Origin: Bacilli bacterium
GTDB taxonomy: Bacteria; Bacillota_I; Bacilli_A; RFN20; CAG-449
Reading direction: 5' to 3'
DNA length: 64,000 nucleotides
Assembly (NCBI GenBank): GCA_900755065.1
Contig: CAAEFC010000043.1
Location: 10,227-74,226, forward strand
Shown: in pieces, positions 7,445-17,600 of the stretch
How positions within the stretch are numbered: the first letter of the stretch is position 1
How the letters are laid out: each line of letters begins with the position of its first letter
Position numbers and translations under genes: made by a program
The notes under the pieces: generated by a model
The model's database searches: none
The model's input: only the letters and a program-made list of their open reading frames with translations
Told to the model about the DNA's origin: nothing

Positions 7445-9562
7445 ATGAAAAAATCCAAAAAATCACTTATTCTAAGCGGCTTCTTGCTTTTGTCCGCGCT
7501 GTCGTTATCCGCCTGCGGCGGTAGCAAAACTCCGTCCGACTCTGCATCGTCCGTTCAGAACGGAAGTTCTTCCGTCAGTTCAAACGAAACTTCTTCGTCC
7601 GTCAGTTCGGAAACGTCGTCTTCTTCAAGCGAAACGTACGAAACGATCACCGTCGCCGAAGCCTTGGCTTTATGCGGAGACACTCCGGGCTATACTTCTA
7701 CCGATCGTTATTATATCCGTGCGACGGTCAAATCGATCGACAACGCCAACTACGGCGCGATGACGATCTACGATTCCACCGGAGAAATCTCTGTTTACGG
7801 CACCTACGGTAAAGACGGCGTCGACGGCTATGCCGCTTTGGAATCCAAACCGGTCGCCGGAGACGAGGTCTTGCTTTCCTGCATCTTGCAGAATTACCAA
7901 GGCAATAAAGAAGTCAAAAGCGGTTGGATCATCGAATTCACGCACAACGACCCGGTTTACGACGAAAAAGACTATGAAACGATGACGATCGCCGCGGCGC
8001 GCGATGCCGTGGCCGATAAAAAAGTCAAGGTCTCGGGCGTCGTCGCCCGGATCACCTACGCCAACGGACACAAGGCCAGCGGGTTCTATCTCGTCGACAG
8101 TACGGGTTCGATCTACGTCTACGATTCTCAGATCGCGCCGCAGGTGAGCGTCGGAAATACGATCACGATCGCGGCAAGCAAAACGTTCTACGTGCTGGAA
8201 ACCGAAAAAGAGTACGCCGAGCAATACGGCTATACGGGTTGCTGTCAGTTAAGCGAAGGCATTCTCATCGAAAACGATAAGGGAAATACCGCTTACGATA
8301 CCTCCTGGATTCAGGAAAAGACGATCAAAGAAATCGTCGAAACGCCGGTCAGCGAGAATGTCACGACGACCATCTACAAAACCACCGCGCTTTTAAGCAA
8401 AAAAGAGGGAACCGGTTTCGTCAATTACTACTTCAACGATCTCGACGGAACGACGGGAAGTTACGTTTACACGCAATGCAACGGTTCGGACTTCGACTGG
8501 CTCGACGAATTCGACGGAAAAATCGTGACGGCTTATCTTTCCCCGATCAACGCCAAATCCACGGTTTCCGGTTGCCTGTTCCGTTTTCAGCCGATCACGG
8601 TCATCGACGAATCGTACACGTTTGATCTCTCCGGCACGGCGAAATTCATCGTCGATTATTACGCAAAAGATCAATTCCTCACCCATTACACCGGCGATCC
8701 GGTGAAAGAACTGATCACCTCCGTCTCTTCGGAACTGCTCGGATTTGAAAACGCGACGATTTCCTACTCTTCCGACAATACGGACGTCGTTTACTTTGAA
8801 GAAGTCGACGGAAAAACGATTCTGCATACCAAGGACGTCGGTGTAGCGGAAATTACCATTTCCGGAACCTATTCCACGTATGAAAGTTATACCGAAACGC
8901 TCTCTATCCGCGTCAGCACGAACGAAGACGTCGAAGCGCTGACGGTCAGCGAAGCGATCACTTCTCCGGTCGGAGACGAAATCACCGTGCGCGGCATCGT
9001 CGGACCGTCTCTGGTCAACAAAGTCGGATTCTATCTGATCGACGAAACCGGCGCGATCGCCGTTCAGGTTTCCGACGAAGTGATGAGTCTTCTCGCTTTG
9101 GGCAACGAAGTCGTCATCAAGGGAACCCGCGCGCACCGCGAAGGCACCAGCGAAAGCATGTTCGGCCAGTCCTATATCGACAATCCGACGATTGTCGACA
9201 ACAAATACGGAAACAACGACTATTCGACCCAGTCGTTCGATACGGGCAAAACCCTCGCGGACTTGCTCACGCTCGACTCTTCGATCGATCAGACGACGCA
9301 GGTTTATACGATTCAGGCTCAGGTCAAATTCATCGAAACCGCCTATTACAGCAACGCCTACCTCACGGACGGAACGAACGACTTCCAGTTGTATACCAGT
9401 TCCGGTTCCCAGTACAGTTGGCTGAAAGATTACGGCGAAGCCACGCTGACCGTGGAAGTCGCCATCGTCAACTGGAACGGAAAAGCGCATAAACTGGCTC
9501 TTCTCTCCGTTACCGACGAATCGGGTGTCAAAACGTACAATACGCACAATTTTTCCAAGTAA
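7445..9562 (+). CDS. Surface lipoprotein with repeated OB-fold-like domains
   Basis: A 705-residue secreted lipoprotein. The signal peptide ends in the lipobox LSAC (Cys24) and is followed by a Ser-rich linker (about 29-62). At least three repeated units begin with a TxxEA-type helix and continue with a five-strand OB-like pattern: about 67-165 (TVAEAL...IRATV...AMTIYDSTGEISVY), 178-260 (TIAAAR...VKVSGVV...FYLVDSTGSIYVY) and 497-570 (TVSEAI...ITVRGIV...FYLIDETGAIAV). The middle (about 395-490) looks like a bacterial Ig-like domain. Similar OB units occur on Gram-positive surface nucleases, but no nuclease domain is present here. The function is unknown; extracellular ligand binding is likely. 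It stands alone between its own promoter and a strong terminator. Confidence 0.8.
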   Translation: MKKSKKSLILSGFLLLSALSLSACGGSKTPSDSASSVQNGSSSVSSNETSSSVSSETSSSSSETYETITVAEALALCGDTPGYTSTDRYYIRATVKSIDNANYGAMTIYDSTGEISVYGTYGKDGVDGYAALESKPVAGDEVLLSCILQNYQGNKEVKSGWIIEFTHNDPVYDEKDYETMTIAAARDAVADKKVKVSGVVARITYANGHKASGFYLVDSTGSIYVYDSQIAPQVSVGNTITIAASKTFYVLETEKEYAEQYGYTGCCQLSEGILIENDKGNTAYDTSWIQEKTIKEIVETPVSENVTTTIYKTTALLSKKEGTGFVNYYFNDLDGTTGSYVYTQCNGSDFDWLDEFDGKIVTAYLSPINAKSTVSGCLFRFQPITVIDESYTFDLSGTAKFIVDYYAKDQFLTHYTGDPVKELITSVSSELLGFENATISYSSDNTDVVYFEEVDGKTILHTKDVGVAEITISGTYSTYESYTETLSIRVSTNEDVEALTVSEAITSPVGDEITVRGIVGPSLVNKVGFYLIDETGAIAVQVSDEVMSLLALGNEVVIKGTRAHREGTSESMFGQSYIDNPTIVDNKYGNNDYSTQSFDTGKTLADLLTLDSSIDQTTQVYTIQAQVKFIETAYYSNAYLTDGTNDFQLYTSSGSQYSWLKDYGEATLTVEVAIVNWNGKAHKLALLSVTDESGVKTYNTHNFSK

Positions 9563-9577
9563 TCGGTAAGCATTCAA

Positions 9578-9606
9578 AAGGATCGGCAATGTCCGATCCT
9601 TTTTTC
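9578..9606 (+). terminator. Rho-independent terminator of the OB-fold lipoprotein gene
   Basis: Arms AAGGATCGG (9578-9586) and CCGATCCTT (9593-9601) pair perfectly with a 6-base loop and lead into a T-run. Confidence 0.9.
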
Positions 9607-9749
9607 GTCCGCGAATACCGCTTCTATTTTAAGTTTTCCTTCACAAAGACGGACCTTTTTTCTATCCTTTTTCAAGAGGCTAAAAACGCGCTAAGACAAC
9701 ACTTTGAGACCTTGTTATCCTGTTTGCTTTTCAAGTGATTTCGACTGTT

Positions 9750-10931
9750 TTACAGACTCTTCATCATCAAAAAATCTTTTAACCTGATATGCTTCACAAC
9801 GCTCGTCGAATAGTCAATATCGTCATTTGTGATGATGATTTTTTGGGAAAGATTATCGATATGCTTAAATGCGTTAAACTCTCTTTGATAGGCTTTTTCT
9901 TCGGCTACACTGTAAGCCACTTGCACATAGTATTGCTTTGCATCTTTATTTGCCAGAAAGTCTATTTCCTTGCCGTTGTTGTGGTATACATATACTTTAT
10001 ATCCCATGTAAATCAACTCGTTATAAACGATATTTTCAAGGTTATGCGTAAGGTCAAAACGATTGTTCATGCAACGAATAGAATTGAAACAAACATCTGC
10101 ATTATAAATTTTAGAATAATACGCAAGTTCTTTTTTCGTTTTAGGGGAATAGGGTTTTACCGACTCGATGATGTACGCTTCTTCCAGGTAGCCAAGATAT
10201 TTCATTATCGTATTGACCGAACAATCCGTATGTTCTTGCCTGATATAGTCGCGAATAGAGTTTGCAGAGAAAATACGGCTATTGTTACGCAAAATGAAAT
10301 TCACCAAACTTTTAAAGAGACTTTCTTTGCGTATCTTGTATCGTCTGATTAAGTCATTGATAACGATTGTATCGTCCAGATCATTCAAATAGCGGCTCTG
10401 TGCTTCGGAAGAATCAAACTCAAATCGTTTAGGGAACCCACCCCAAACCAGATAGTCGGTAACCGAGACTTCTTTTCCAAGTTCCTTGCCATACTCGACG
10501 ATTTCCTTATAAACGAAGGGCCGGATACGGAACGCAACATATCTGCCCGACAATTCTTTTGTAAATTCGCCCGATAAAAGTTTGGAATTTGAACCTGTAA
10601 TAAACAAAGAGTATTGATAAAGTCTTAATGTTTTACATGCGTCTTGCCAACCGTCGAGCGTTTGGATCTCATCAAAGAACAGATAGCATTTCCCCTCTTT
10701 TTTGTTTTCTTCTACAAAGGAAATCAATGTATCGGCGTTTGTTATGTTCGCGGATACTTTTTTGTCTTCAAAGTTCAGATAAAGAATATTATTTGTCTTT
10801 TCCGCTATTTCTTTAATGATTTGCTCCATAATGACCGATTTACCGCATCTACGGATTCCCGTAATGATTTTAATTAAATCGGACTCATAAAAGGGACGTA
10901 CTTGTTCGATATAGTGTTCTCTTTGAATCAT
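9750..10931 (-). CDS. AAA_14/DUF4143 ATPase with C-terminal nuclease-like domain
   Basis: A 393-residue protein of the AAA_14 plus DUF4143 family. The N-terminal ATPase has Walker A GIRRCGKS (about residues 25-32) and Walker B YLFFDEIQ; ITGSNSKLLSGEF is the usual sensor segment. A winged-helix-like middle follows, and the C-terminus carries EIDFLANKDAKQYYVQVAYS, which matches the D...(E/Q)xK-like core of the family's endonuclease-like DUF4143 domain. Biological roles of the family are largely unknown. ATG 10931 is chosen because GAGG lies eight bases upstream; ATG 10937 and GTG 10940 are too close to it. The gene is clearly AT-richer than its flanks, stands alone and has a palindrome-bearing promoter, all consistent with acquisition. 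A distinct relative lies at 31372. Confidence 0.85.
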   Translation of the reverse strand: MIQREHYIEQVRPFYESDLIKIITGIRRCGKSVIMEQIIKEIAEKTNNILYLNFEDKKVSANITNADTLISFVEENKKEGKCYLFFDEIQTLDGWQDACKTLRLYQYSLFITGSNSKLLSGEFTKELSGRYVAFRIRPFVYKEIVEYGKELGKEVSVTDYLVWGGFPKRFEFDSSEAQSRYLNDLDDTIVINDLIRRYKIRKESLFKSLVNFILRNNSRIFSANSIRDYIRQEHTDCSVNTIMKYLGYLEEAYIIESVKPYSPKTKKELAYYSKIYNADVCFNSIRCMNNRFDLTHNLENIVYNELIYMGYKVYVYHNNGKEIDFLANKDAKQYYVQVAYSVAEEKAYQREFNAFKHIDNLSQKIIITNDDIDYSTSVVKHIRLKDFLMMKSL

Positions 10932-10949
10932 CTTCATCACCTCAACGAT

Positions 10950-11001
10950 ATTATACTGAAAATTTTTGCGTTTGTTAATATTTTTATTCAGTTATACTGA
11001 A
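10950..11001 (-). promoter_or_regulatory. Promoter with operator-like repeats upstream of the AAA_14 gene
   Basis: On the minus strand TTAACA (10973-10978), a 17-base spacer and TATAAT (10950-10955) form a near-consensus promoter. The 10-base element TTATACTGAA (plus-strand sense) occurs at 10951-10960, touching the -10 box, and again at 10992-11001, where it is half of the palindrome TTCAG-N5-CTGAA (10987-11001). This looks like a repressor or activator binding site. The rest of the gap to 11227 contains only a small TTCAGG/CCTGAA hairpin (11182-11197). Confidence 0.55.
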
Positions 11002-11227
11002 AGATTTTTGAATTTTATGAAAATTGTTCACTATTTGACTGATGAGAGAAAAAAGGGAACTACACATTTTTACTTTGAAAGATAAAAATGAGTTTAAAAG
11101 GCGATTCAAAGCAGAATACTTTAAAAATTTCCGATGAACAGGTATTCCGCTCAATCCCGGAATTCCGATTATATGGATAAGTTTCAGGAAAGCCTGAATC
11201 GGTGTCGTGAAAAACCGACGATTTTTT

Positions 11228-11638
11228 TCACAGAATGCATTCCAACGATCTTCCCAATTCTTTTACCGATCCGATCAGAACCGATATCTTTCCCGCGATA
11301 TCCTGAATCAGGGGATTGGCTTTGATTCTCGCGTCCTTTTCGTAGGCGAAGAGTTCCAGACTCTTGTTCAGATTGATCAGGCACCGTCTCAGATAAAGTT
11401 CCTTGATATTGTCGACGCGGACTTTCGTAAAATAATTGGCGTTCAGCGACTCGCTGAAAAGATTCATCGATTTCTTGAACAGCACGAGCGACGTCTTATA
11501 GTAATAGAATTCGCGTTCGACTGCATCTTTCAACATCGGATCGTTTGACAGACATTTGAAAAGCGAATTGATGAAACGATACTGCTCTTTCAGAGAATGA
11601 TAGAGCCAATTGATTTTGAGTAAGACCGGATTATTCAT
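11228..11638 (-). CDS. Small helical protein of unknown function
   Basis: A 136-residue, almost entirely helical protein without signal peptide or membrane segment. It is rich in Leu, Lys, Tyr and Asn (around LKEQYRFINSLFKCL and RRCLINLNKSLELFAYEKD). I do not recognise the family. Its start overlaps the end of the degenerate SGNH lipoprotein gene by eight bases, so it is translated as the last gene of the GtrB-MurA-lipoprotein operon, and an envelope-linked job is inferred only from that context. The 3' side holds no convincing terminator. Confidence 0.6.
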   Translation of the reverse strand: MNNPVLLKINWLYHSLKEQYRFINSLFKCLSNDPMLKDAVEREFYYYKTSLVLFKKSMNLFSESLNANYFTKVRVDNIKELYLRRCLINLNKSLELFAYEKDARIKANPLIQDIAGKISVLIGSVKELGRSLECIL

Positions 11639-12257
11639 ACTGCGCGATCGTCTCCGTCAGTTTTTCAAGACCGTTGTCATCGAAACAGTTGAACGACTCG
11701 ATGTTGGACGAACAAGCCGAGATGTCGATATATCGACATCGATTTTCCTCGCAAACCTCTTCGATGCAACGATTGAAGAGGTCCAATCCCAATGTCAAAT
11801 CGTCGTAAAAAAGCCGTCCGCTCTTCTCATAGGGGTGGTAAAGCGAAAAAATCAGAATCGTTGCCTCTTCGTTGTAACTACGGATCGCGTCGACGATATG
11901 CACCAGATTCATTTCAAACAATTCCAGCGTGGAAGAATGGTAACGGAACACCAGATCGCCGTTTTCCAATCCGACGTTTTTCAGAAGGTCGTACATTCCC
12001 ACGGAAAGAAAGAGTTTCCGACTCTTTCGGATCGTATCCCCGATCTTTTTTCGGCTGTCGTAAGAATATCCGTTGGATTCGATCAGGTGAAGCAAGGTTT
12101 TGGAGTCGATTTTCTTGAAAGTGAAATCAAGGCCGATTTCCGTATCGGACAGATCGAGATTTCCTATGGAATTCCCGAGAAAATCGACGTTTTCCCGTCG
12201 CGAACAAGAACAGAGAAAAAGCGAAAGGATCAACAGCCATTTTCCCGTTTTTTTCAT
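11631..12257 (-). CDS. SGNH/GDSL-like lipoprotein with eroded active site
   Basis: A 208-residue lipoprotein. The signal peptide ends in LCSC (modified Cys18). The body resembles YpmR-type SGNH hydrolases: an early FLGNSIG, then LFLSVGMYDLLKN, a helix with VHIVDAIRSYN, the strand ATILIFSLYHPY, and a C-terminal IDISACS. The family blocks are altered. GDS reads GNS (Ser30 kept, Asp replaced), the GxND block reads GMYD with Asn lost, and the C-terminal segment FNCFDDNG has no DxxH His. Esterase activity is therefore doubtful; carbohydrate or peptidoglycan binding could remain. The fold assignment is moderate. The ATG overlaps the MurA stop by four bases, giving tight translational coupling. Confidence 0.6.
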   Translation of the reverse strand: MKKTGKWLLILSLFLCSCSRRENVDFLGNSIGNLDLSDTEIGLDFTFKKIDSKTLLHLIESNGYSYDSRKKIGDTIRKSRKLFLSVGMYDLLKNVGLENGDLVFRYHSSTLELFEMNLVHIVDAIRSYNEEATILIFSLYHPYEKSGRLFYDDLTLGLDLFNRCIEEVCEENRCRYIDISACSSNIESFNCFDDNGLEKLTETIAQYE

Positions 12258-13498
12258 TTTTCGATCCTCCGGATAAGTACGTTCAGATTGCCCAGTTTAT
12301 CGAGAATGCCTTCATAACCGCGGATCAGATATCCGTAGCCAGATATGCGCTGCGGTTTTCCCGAAATCAGACCGGCCAGAATCAGACTCATCGTTCCGCG
12401 CAGATCCTTTCCTTCCATGACCGACGATTCAAAATGAGAAAACGGAAAGATGACGATCTGATGATGAACGACTTTGATTTTCGCACCGATCTTTTTCAGT
12501 TCGTCGACATAGGCGTTTCTGTCGGGATAAACGGTATCTTCGATGATGCAGATCTTTCGGTTGAGAAGAAGAAAGGCGCAAAGCAAAGGTCCGAGATCCG
12601 TCGGCATTTCCGGGTCGGGTCCCAAGACAAGATGAACCGGTTCACTGACCGGAGACGGTCTGACCAGAAGATATTCTTTTCCGTACGTATACCGGATATG
12701 CACCCGGTCAAAAAAAGACAGAAGCGCGCGAAGATCCGCGCCTTCGGTGTTCAGAATCAGGACTTTTCCGACCCCGGCGCCGATCAAAGCAAACGTGCCG
12801 ATTTCAATGCGATCCGGACGGATCCGGAAACGATTGGAATAAAAGTTCATCTTTCCGTGTACGATCAAAACGTCTCGCCCGATCTCGATCCAGGCCCCTT
12901 TGGCATTTAAAAATTCAATCACTTCCCGAACCTCGAAATCCAGAGAAGGATGCCGAATGAAGGAAACCGCATCGACCTGACAGGCCAGAAAAAGCGCGTT
13001 GATGGTCGCGCCGACGCTTCGAAGCGGAAAATCGATTTCGCCCCCGTGCAGGCGTTTCCAAGAAAAGCGGAGAACGTCTTCGTCGGTTTCTATGTCGATG
13101 CCGAAACTCCGGATTGCCGCGAAATGCAGATCGATCGGCCTTTTCTGAAAGGAACAGCCGCCCGGATAGGTGAACGTCAGCGTCGGATGCTGAGGAAGCA
13201 AAGCCCCCAGAAGATAGTAGGAAGCGCGAAGTTTTTTGATCGCTTCAAAAGGCATTTCGCAAACGGACATCCCCTCGGTATTCAGGCGGAGATGATTGTC
13301 TTTGAAATCGATCTGAACGTGGAATTCGCCGAGAATATGCAATAAAATGCGAACATCGGAAATATCCGGAACGTTTTCAAGGAGCGTGATTCCTTTTCCT
13401 AACAGCGATCCGACGATTAAGGGTAAAGCGATGTTTTTTGAACCCGATGCGGCGACAATTCCCTCAGGTTGACTTTCTTTCAGTTCCAGGTATTCCAT
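12254..13498 (-). CDS. murA: UDP-N-acetylglucosamine 1-carboxyvinyltransferase (MurA) homologue
   Basis: A 414-residue EPSP-synthase-fold enzyme that transfers enolpyruvate from PEP to UDP-GlcNAc, the first committed step of peptidoglycan synthesis, in the cytosol. Active-site landmarks are kept: the SGSKN pair Lys-Asn, Arg in KLRASYYLLG, the PEP-binding Cys in PGGCSFQKRPIDLH, Asp in MPTDLG, DLR in GKDLRGTMSLILAG, and Arg in LIRGYEGILDKL. The Cys predicts fosfomycin sensitivity. The sequence is rather divergent around these motifs, so it may be a second, MurA2-like copy. GTG 13507 is an alternative start. It lies in an operon with a GtrB-like GT2 upstream and a lipoprotein downstream. Confidence 0.85.
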   Translation of the reverse strand: MEYLELKESQPEGIVAASGSKNIALPLIVGSLLGKGITLLENVPDISDVRILLHILGEFHVQIDFKDNHLRLNTEGMSVCEMPFEAIKKLRASYYLLGALLPQHPTLTFTYPGGCSFQKRPIDLHFAAIRSFGIDIETDEDVLRFSWKRLHGGEIDFPLRSVGATINALFLACQVDAVSFIRHPSLDFEVREVIEFLNAKGAWIEIGRDVLIVHGKMNFYSNRFRIRPDRIEIGTFALIGAGVGKVLILNTEGADLRALLSFFDRVHIRYTYGKEYLLVRPSPVSEPVHLVLGPDPEMPTDLGPLLCAFLLLNRKICIIEDTVYPDRNAYVDELKKIGAKIKVVHHQIVIFPFSHFESSVMEGKDLRGTMSLILAGLISGKPQRISGYGYLIRGYEGILDKLGNLNVLIRRIEK

Positions 13499-13564
13499 GT
13501 TTATCACTTAAAAATATGATAAACAGGGCGCTTTTATGATTCACGCGGATAAGCCGGACTACTT

Positions 13565-14518
13565 TTATTTGATTTCTTCTTCGATGATATACACCGGACG
13601 GTTCTGACTGTCGATCATGATCCGCGCGATATATTCGCCGATGATGCCCAAAGAAAGCAGGATAACCGCCAGGGAAAGAAAAATGCAAAGGACGATCGTC
13701 AGCGTCGAAAAGCCGAATCCGTCCATGAAACCATGCGAAGAGCAGAGGTGAATCAGGTAAAGGATCAGATCGAGAATCAGTCCGGCGCCGCTGAAAAAGC
13801 CGATGATTAAAGACAGATTCAGCGACCACTTCAACGGAGAAACCGAACTGGATACGATGCTGTCTCCGGCCAAAGTAAACATCGATTTGTAGTTGTAATG
13901 CGTTTCGCCTTTCGGACGTTTCGCACGAACGAATTCAACCGTTCCGGTTTTGAAACCGGCAAACGGAACGAGAACCCGAAAAACCCGGTTTTTTTCCGGC
14001 AAAGCGTTGATGATGTCGACGACTTCCCGATCCATCAGGCGGAAATTCCCCACGTTTTCCGGAACCTTGATCTTTCCGGACATCTTTGCAATCACTTTAT
14101 AATAGGCTTCCGCGGTCTTCCTTTTCAGAAAGGAATCCGACTTCCGATCCACGCGCTTGGCATTGACCACTTTATAGCCTTTTTTATACTCTTTCAGTAA
14201 GTCCAGAATCACTTCCGGCGGATCTTGAAGATCGGCGTCCATGACGATCATCACGTCGCCCTCGGCGCATTTGAATCCCGCCGCGACGGCCGCTTCGTGT
14301 CCGAAATTTCTCGAAAAAGACACGATATGGATATTCCGGTTGCTTTTCCGGTACTCTTTCAGCAATTCCAGTGTGCGGTCTTTCGAGCCGTCGTTGACGC
14401 AGACGATCTCTTTATTGTAATCGGTGATCTGATCCAGCACTTCGTTGATTTTTTCAAAAAACAGCGGGATCATTTCTTCTTCATTGTACATCGGTACGAT
14501 CAAAGATAATTTTTTCAT
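13565..14518 (-). CDS. Polyprenyl-phosphate glycosyltransferase (GtrB/DPM1-like GT2)
   Basis: A 317-residue GT2 enzyme that loads a sugar from a nucleotide donor onto polyprenyl phosphate. The GT-A domain shows VPMYNEEE, CVNDGSKD, FSRNFGHEAA and the metal site MDADLQDPPE. Two C-terminal membrane helices follow (around 232-258 and 270-297), ending with the family's GEYIARI motif. The product would serve as donor for extracytoplasmic glycosylation of wall polymers or lipids. GAGGTG lies upstream of the ATG, and a good promoter precedes it. It leads the operon with MurA and two envelope-type genes. No flippase or GtrC-type partner is visible. Confidence 0.9.
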   Translation of the reverse strand: MKKLSLIVPMYNEEEMIPLFFEKINEVLDQITDYNKEIVCVNDGSKDRTLELLKEYRKSNRNIHIVSFSRNFGHEAAVAAGFKCAEGDVMIVMDADLQDPPEVILDLLKEYKKGYKVVNAKRVDRKSDSFLKRKTAEAYYKVIAKMSGKIKVPENVGNFRLMDREVVDIINALPEKNRVFRVLVPFAGFKTGTVEFVRAKRPKGETHYNYKSMFTLAGDSIVSSSVSPLKWSLNLSLIIGFFSGAGLILDLILYLIHLCSSHGFMDGFGFSTLTIVLCIFLSLAVILLSLGIIGEYIARIMIDSQNRPVYIIEEEIK

Positions 14519-14541
14519 ATTTACACCTCATCGATGCTATA

Positions 14542-14569
14542 ATTATAACACGAATAAACGAAAAACCAA
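14542..14569 (-). promoter_or_regulatory. Promoter of the GtrB-MurA operon
   Basis: On the minus strand TTGGTT (14564-14569), a 16-base spacer and TATAAT (14542-14547), preceded by an extended TG. The same gap holds a TATGAT (plus strand, about 14599-14604) that can start the divergent large gene at 14634. Confidence 0.65.
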
Positions 14570-14633
14570 CCTATTGATTATTTCAATTAAAATCCAAATA
14601 TGATAAACTTAGATATCAAGAGAGGTAATGGCT

Positions 14634-17600
14634 ATGGATTCCGTCAATACGATCAACAGTTGGAAAGATGCGATCAATTCAAAACTGGTAAAAGAAAACT
14701 TTTACGATTTCGCCACCGAAAACGCAAAGACGCTTCAAATCATCAACGACGACGACCTGAATCTCTTCAATTCGCTGCTGAACGGGGAAACCTACCGTTT
14801 CGCCGAATTGGACGACGTTACCTTTATTCACAAGGCGATGGACGACTATCTTCTGAGGATTTCTTCCGAATCGGACGCGAAAATCGTCTTTACCAAGTAC
14901 GATAAACACCGGCAGGATCAGATTCTGACCGCTCTGGCGGACGCGGACGAACGCGCCTACGAGGAAACTTCCTGCTCTATGATCTATCTGACATTCGGCT
15001 TACTCAATTACAGTCTCGAAGGCAAATCGTACAACGCGCCGTTAGTGTTCCTTCCCGTTCGCATCCGCTCTTCTGAAGGCGACAGACACTGGACCTTAGA
15101 GGCGATTTCCAAAGAAGTTTACCTGAATACGCCGTTCATCGATAAAATCAAGCGGATCCGGAAAATCGATCTTTCCTATCCGGTCGGCGAAGACTTTTCG
15201 CTGAGCGAATACCTCTATTACCTTTCGGTGAAAGTCAAACCGTTCAACTGGGTGGTCAACAATTTCAACTATCTGAGTACCTTCGACTTTTCCTGTTACT
15301 ACGACCTTCTTCACATCGAAAAGCAATCCGATGCCGTCGCCCGGTCGCCGTTAGTCAAGAAAATCGCGTATTTCAACTCGGAATTCTTCGCGTTCTCCGG
15401 AAACGAACAGATTCCGTTGGATTACAAATATCTTTCGCTTTTAGATATCGACAACGAACAGTACCAACTATTGAAGAATATCGCCCGGCGCGACAGCCTG
15501 CTGATCCGTTACGATCAGAAATCCGACCCTTATCATTTTCTGAACAACATCGTCTTGTCCTATCTGCTCAACAACAAGCGTGTGCTGATCGTCTACGATC
15601 GCGCCGGAGAACGGGATCGTTTCGTCAGGGAAATCCGGAAGAACGGAATGGAAAAATTCGTGCTGGACCTGGATCTGAAAACGCTGAACAAAACCGAACT
15701 TCTCTCGTATCTGGCGAGTTACGACAAATTCAGCGTTCCCTACAACAGTTTGCACCCGATCGCCATCGACGAAGAAGTGACGCGCTATTACGATTGGAAA
15801 AACAGTTTTCAAAGTCTGATCAACCACCTGAGAACGACGAAAAATCCGCTGAAAACCTCGATCAACAAGATCATCAACAATTACTACGCCCTGAACGCAT
15901 ATCCGCTGTTGAATCTCACGCTGAAAGGAACGCGGCGGACAGACCTTGAAATTCTGCAACACTATCTGGTTCTCATTCAGGAATTCGCCAACGCCATCGA
16001 AGCGCTGAACTGTCCGATCAAGGAACACCCTTTCTATGGTTTTTACCGAAAAGAAATGCGGAAAGAAGATTATCTTCCGCTGAAAGACGAGGTCATCAAC
16101 CTGTCTTCCACGATCAGGGACGCGATGGAAATCTACGCCTACGGCGTCAAGCAGTACCGACTTCCGAAAGCCGACAATCTCAAAGAGATGAAAGCCGTTC
16201 TCAATATTCTCGCTTTCGTCGAATATTATCAGGGAAAAGAGACGTCCTGGCTGAACAACTCCCTTCTCGATCGCACATACGACGATTTGAAAGAAATTTA
16301 CGAAGGGATTTCCCGCGTCGATCAGCGGATCGAAAAACTGTGCGAACCTTACGGCGCGCGCCTTTTGGAAATCACGCTGGACGAAATCGGGAAAGTCCGG
16401 GCAAATCCGAAACCGTCCAAAGCGCTGAACCGCCTGAAAAAGAAATATTTCGGGAAACGGATTCCTCTGGCGGAAGTCCACTATCTCCTTTCCATGCTGG
16501 AAAAGGAACTGAAAGAAAAAGAAGCGTTGACCGATCGGAAAAATCAATATCCGGAATCCTATTCTTCCTATCTTTCTAGCCATTCTTTCGCGGAATTCCG
16601 CTCGATCGTCGACCGGATCAACGAATACCGCTACAACCTCCGTTACCTGGGAAATCCGGACGACTTCGACATTGTCAGTCAGATCAACGATACGGAGATC
16701 GCCCGATCCAGACACCGACAAGCCATGCAACTCGTTTTCAATTCCATTCTCCGGTCCGTGAAAATTGTACAGGGCTACTTCGATCCGGCTTTGGTCGATT
16801 ACGAGACGATGCCTTTCGCCGCGTTCTTTGAAAAGGTCAACCGAATGGCTTCGGGTTTTTCCTCGATCAACCGTTACATCGACTTCTTCGTCGCGCTGCA
16901 CAAAACCAATACGGTCATCGAGAATCTGGGCAACGCCCTGTTGGAAGCCTCCGATAACGAAAAAGATTTTGAAAACATCTTTCTGAAACGCTTTTATTAC
17001 GATCTGCTCAACGAGTCCCTGAACGACAAGGAAAACTTCGCGAACCTGAACCGCAAGGATATCTTTGAAATTCTCGACAATTACAAAAACAGCGACGACG
17101 ACCGTCGGGGATTGATCGATAAAATCATCTGCAATCACTTCAACAACAATATCGGCACGACCTTAGGCGAAATCAAGCAGACTGAGGGACGCGCGATCCG
17201 TAAATTGCTGGAAAAGAAGGATTACTTCATCACGGCCGAACAAATCTGCACCCAGTTCGGAAACAGCATTCACCATTTCAAACCGTGTATTCTGACCAGT
17301 TACAAAAAAGTGTCTTTCTGGCTGAGAAATCCGGTTTATACTTTCGACGTCGTCATCATCATGTCGGATCGGAGTCAGGAAATCAAGGATCTGGTTCCCG
17401 CGCTTTGCAAAGCCGAGCAGATACTGGTCTTCGATCAGATTCCGCTGACGCAGGACATCCGAAGCACGATCATTCGCGAAGACAATCCGTCGAATCTGAT
17501 CGTCGCCGCGAAAAACACGTTCAAAGAGATCAAATATACGAAGCGGTCGCACACGGCGGTTTCCTCGATGCAGAACAATCTGTACGATCTCGACTTCAAG

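Noticed and set aside
8393..9589. A 398-codon minus-strand frame under the OB-fold lipoprotein
   Set aside because: It would cross the terminator at 9578 and has no domain or ribosome binding site; it is an antisense shadow.
15468..17138. A 556-codon open frame on the minus strand opposite the DUF4011 gene
   Set aside because: It is the mirror of a well-supported gene with a continuous domain pattern; its translation is rich in Phe, Arg, Val and Asp with no recognisable domain, as expected from antisense reading of this codon usage.
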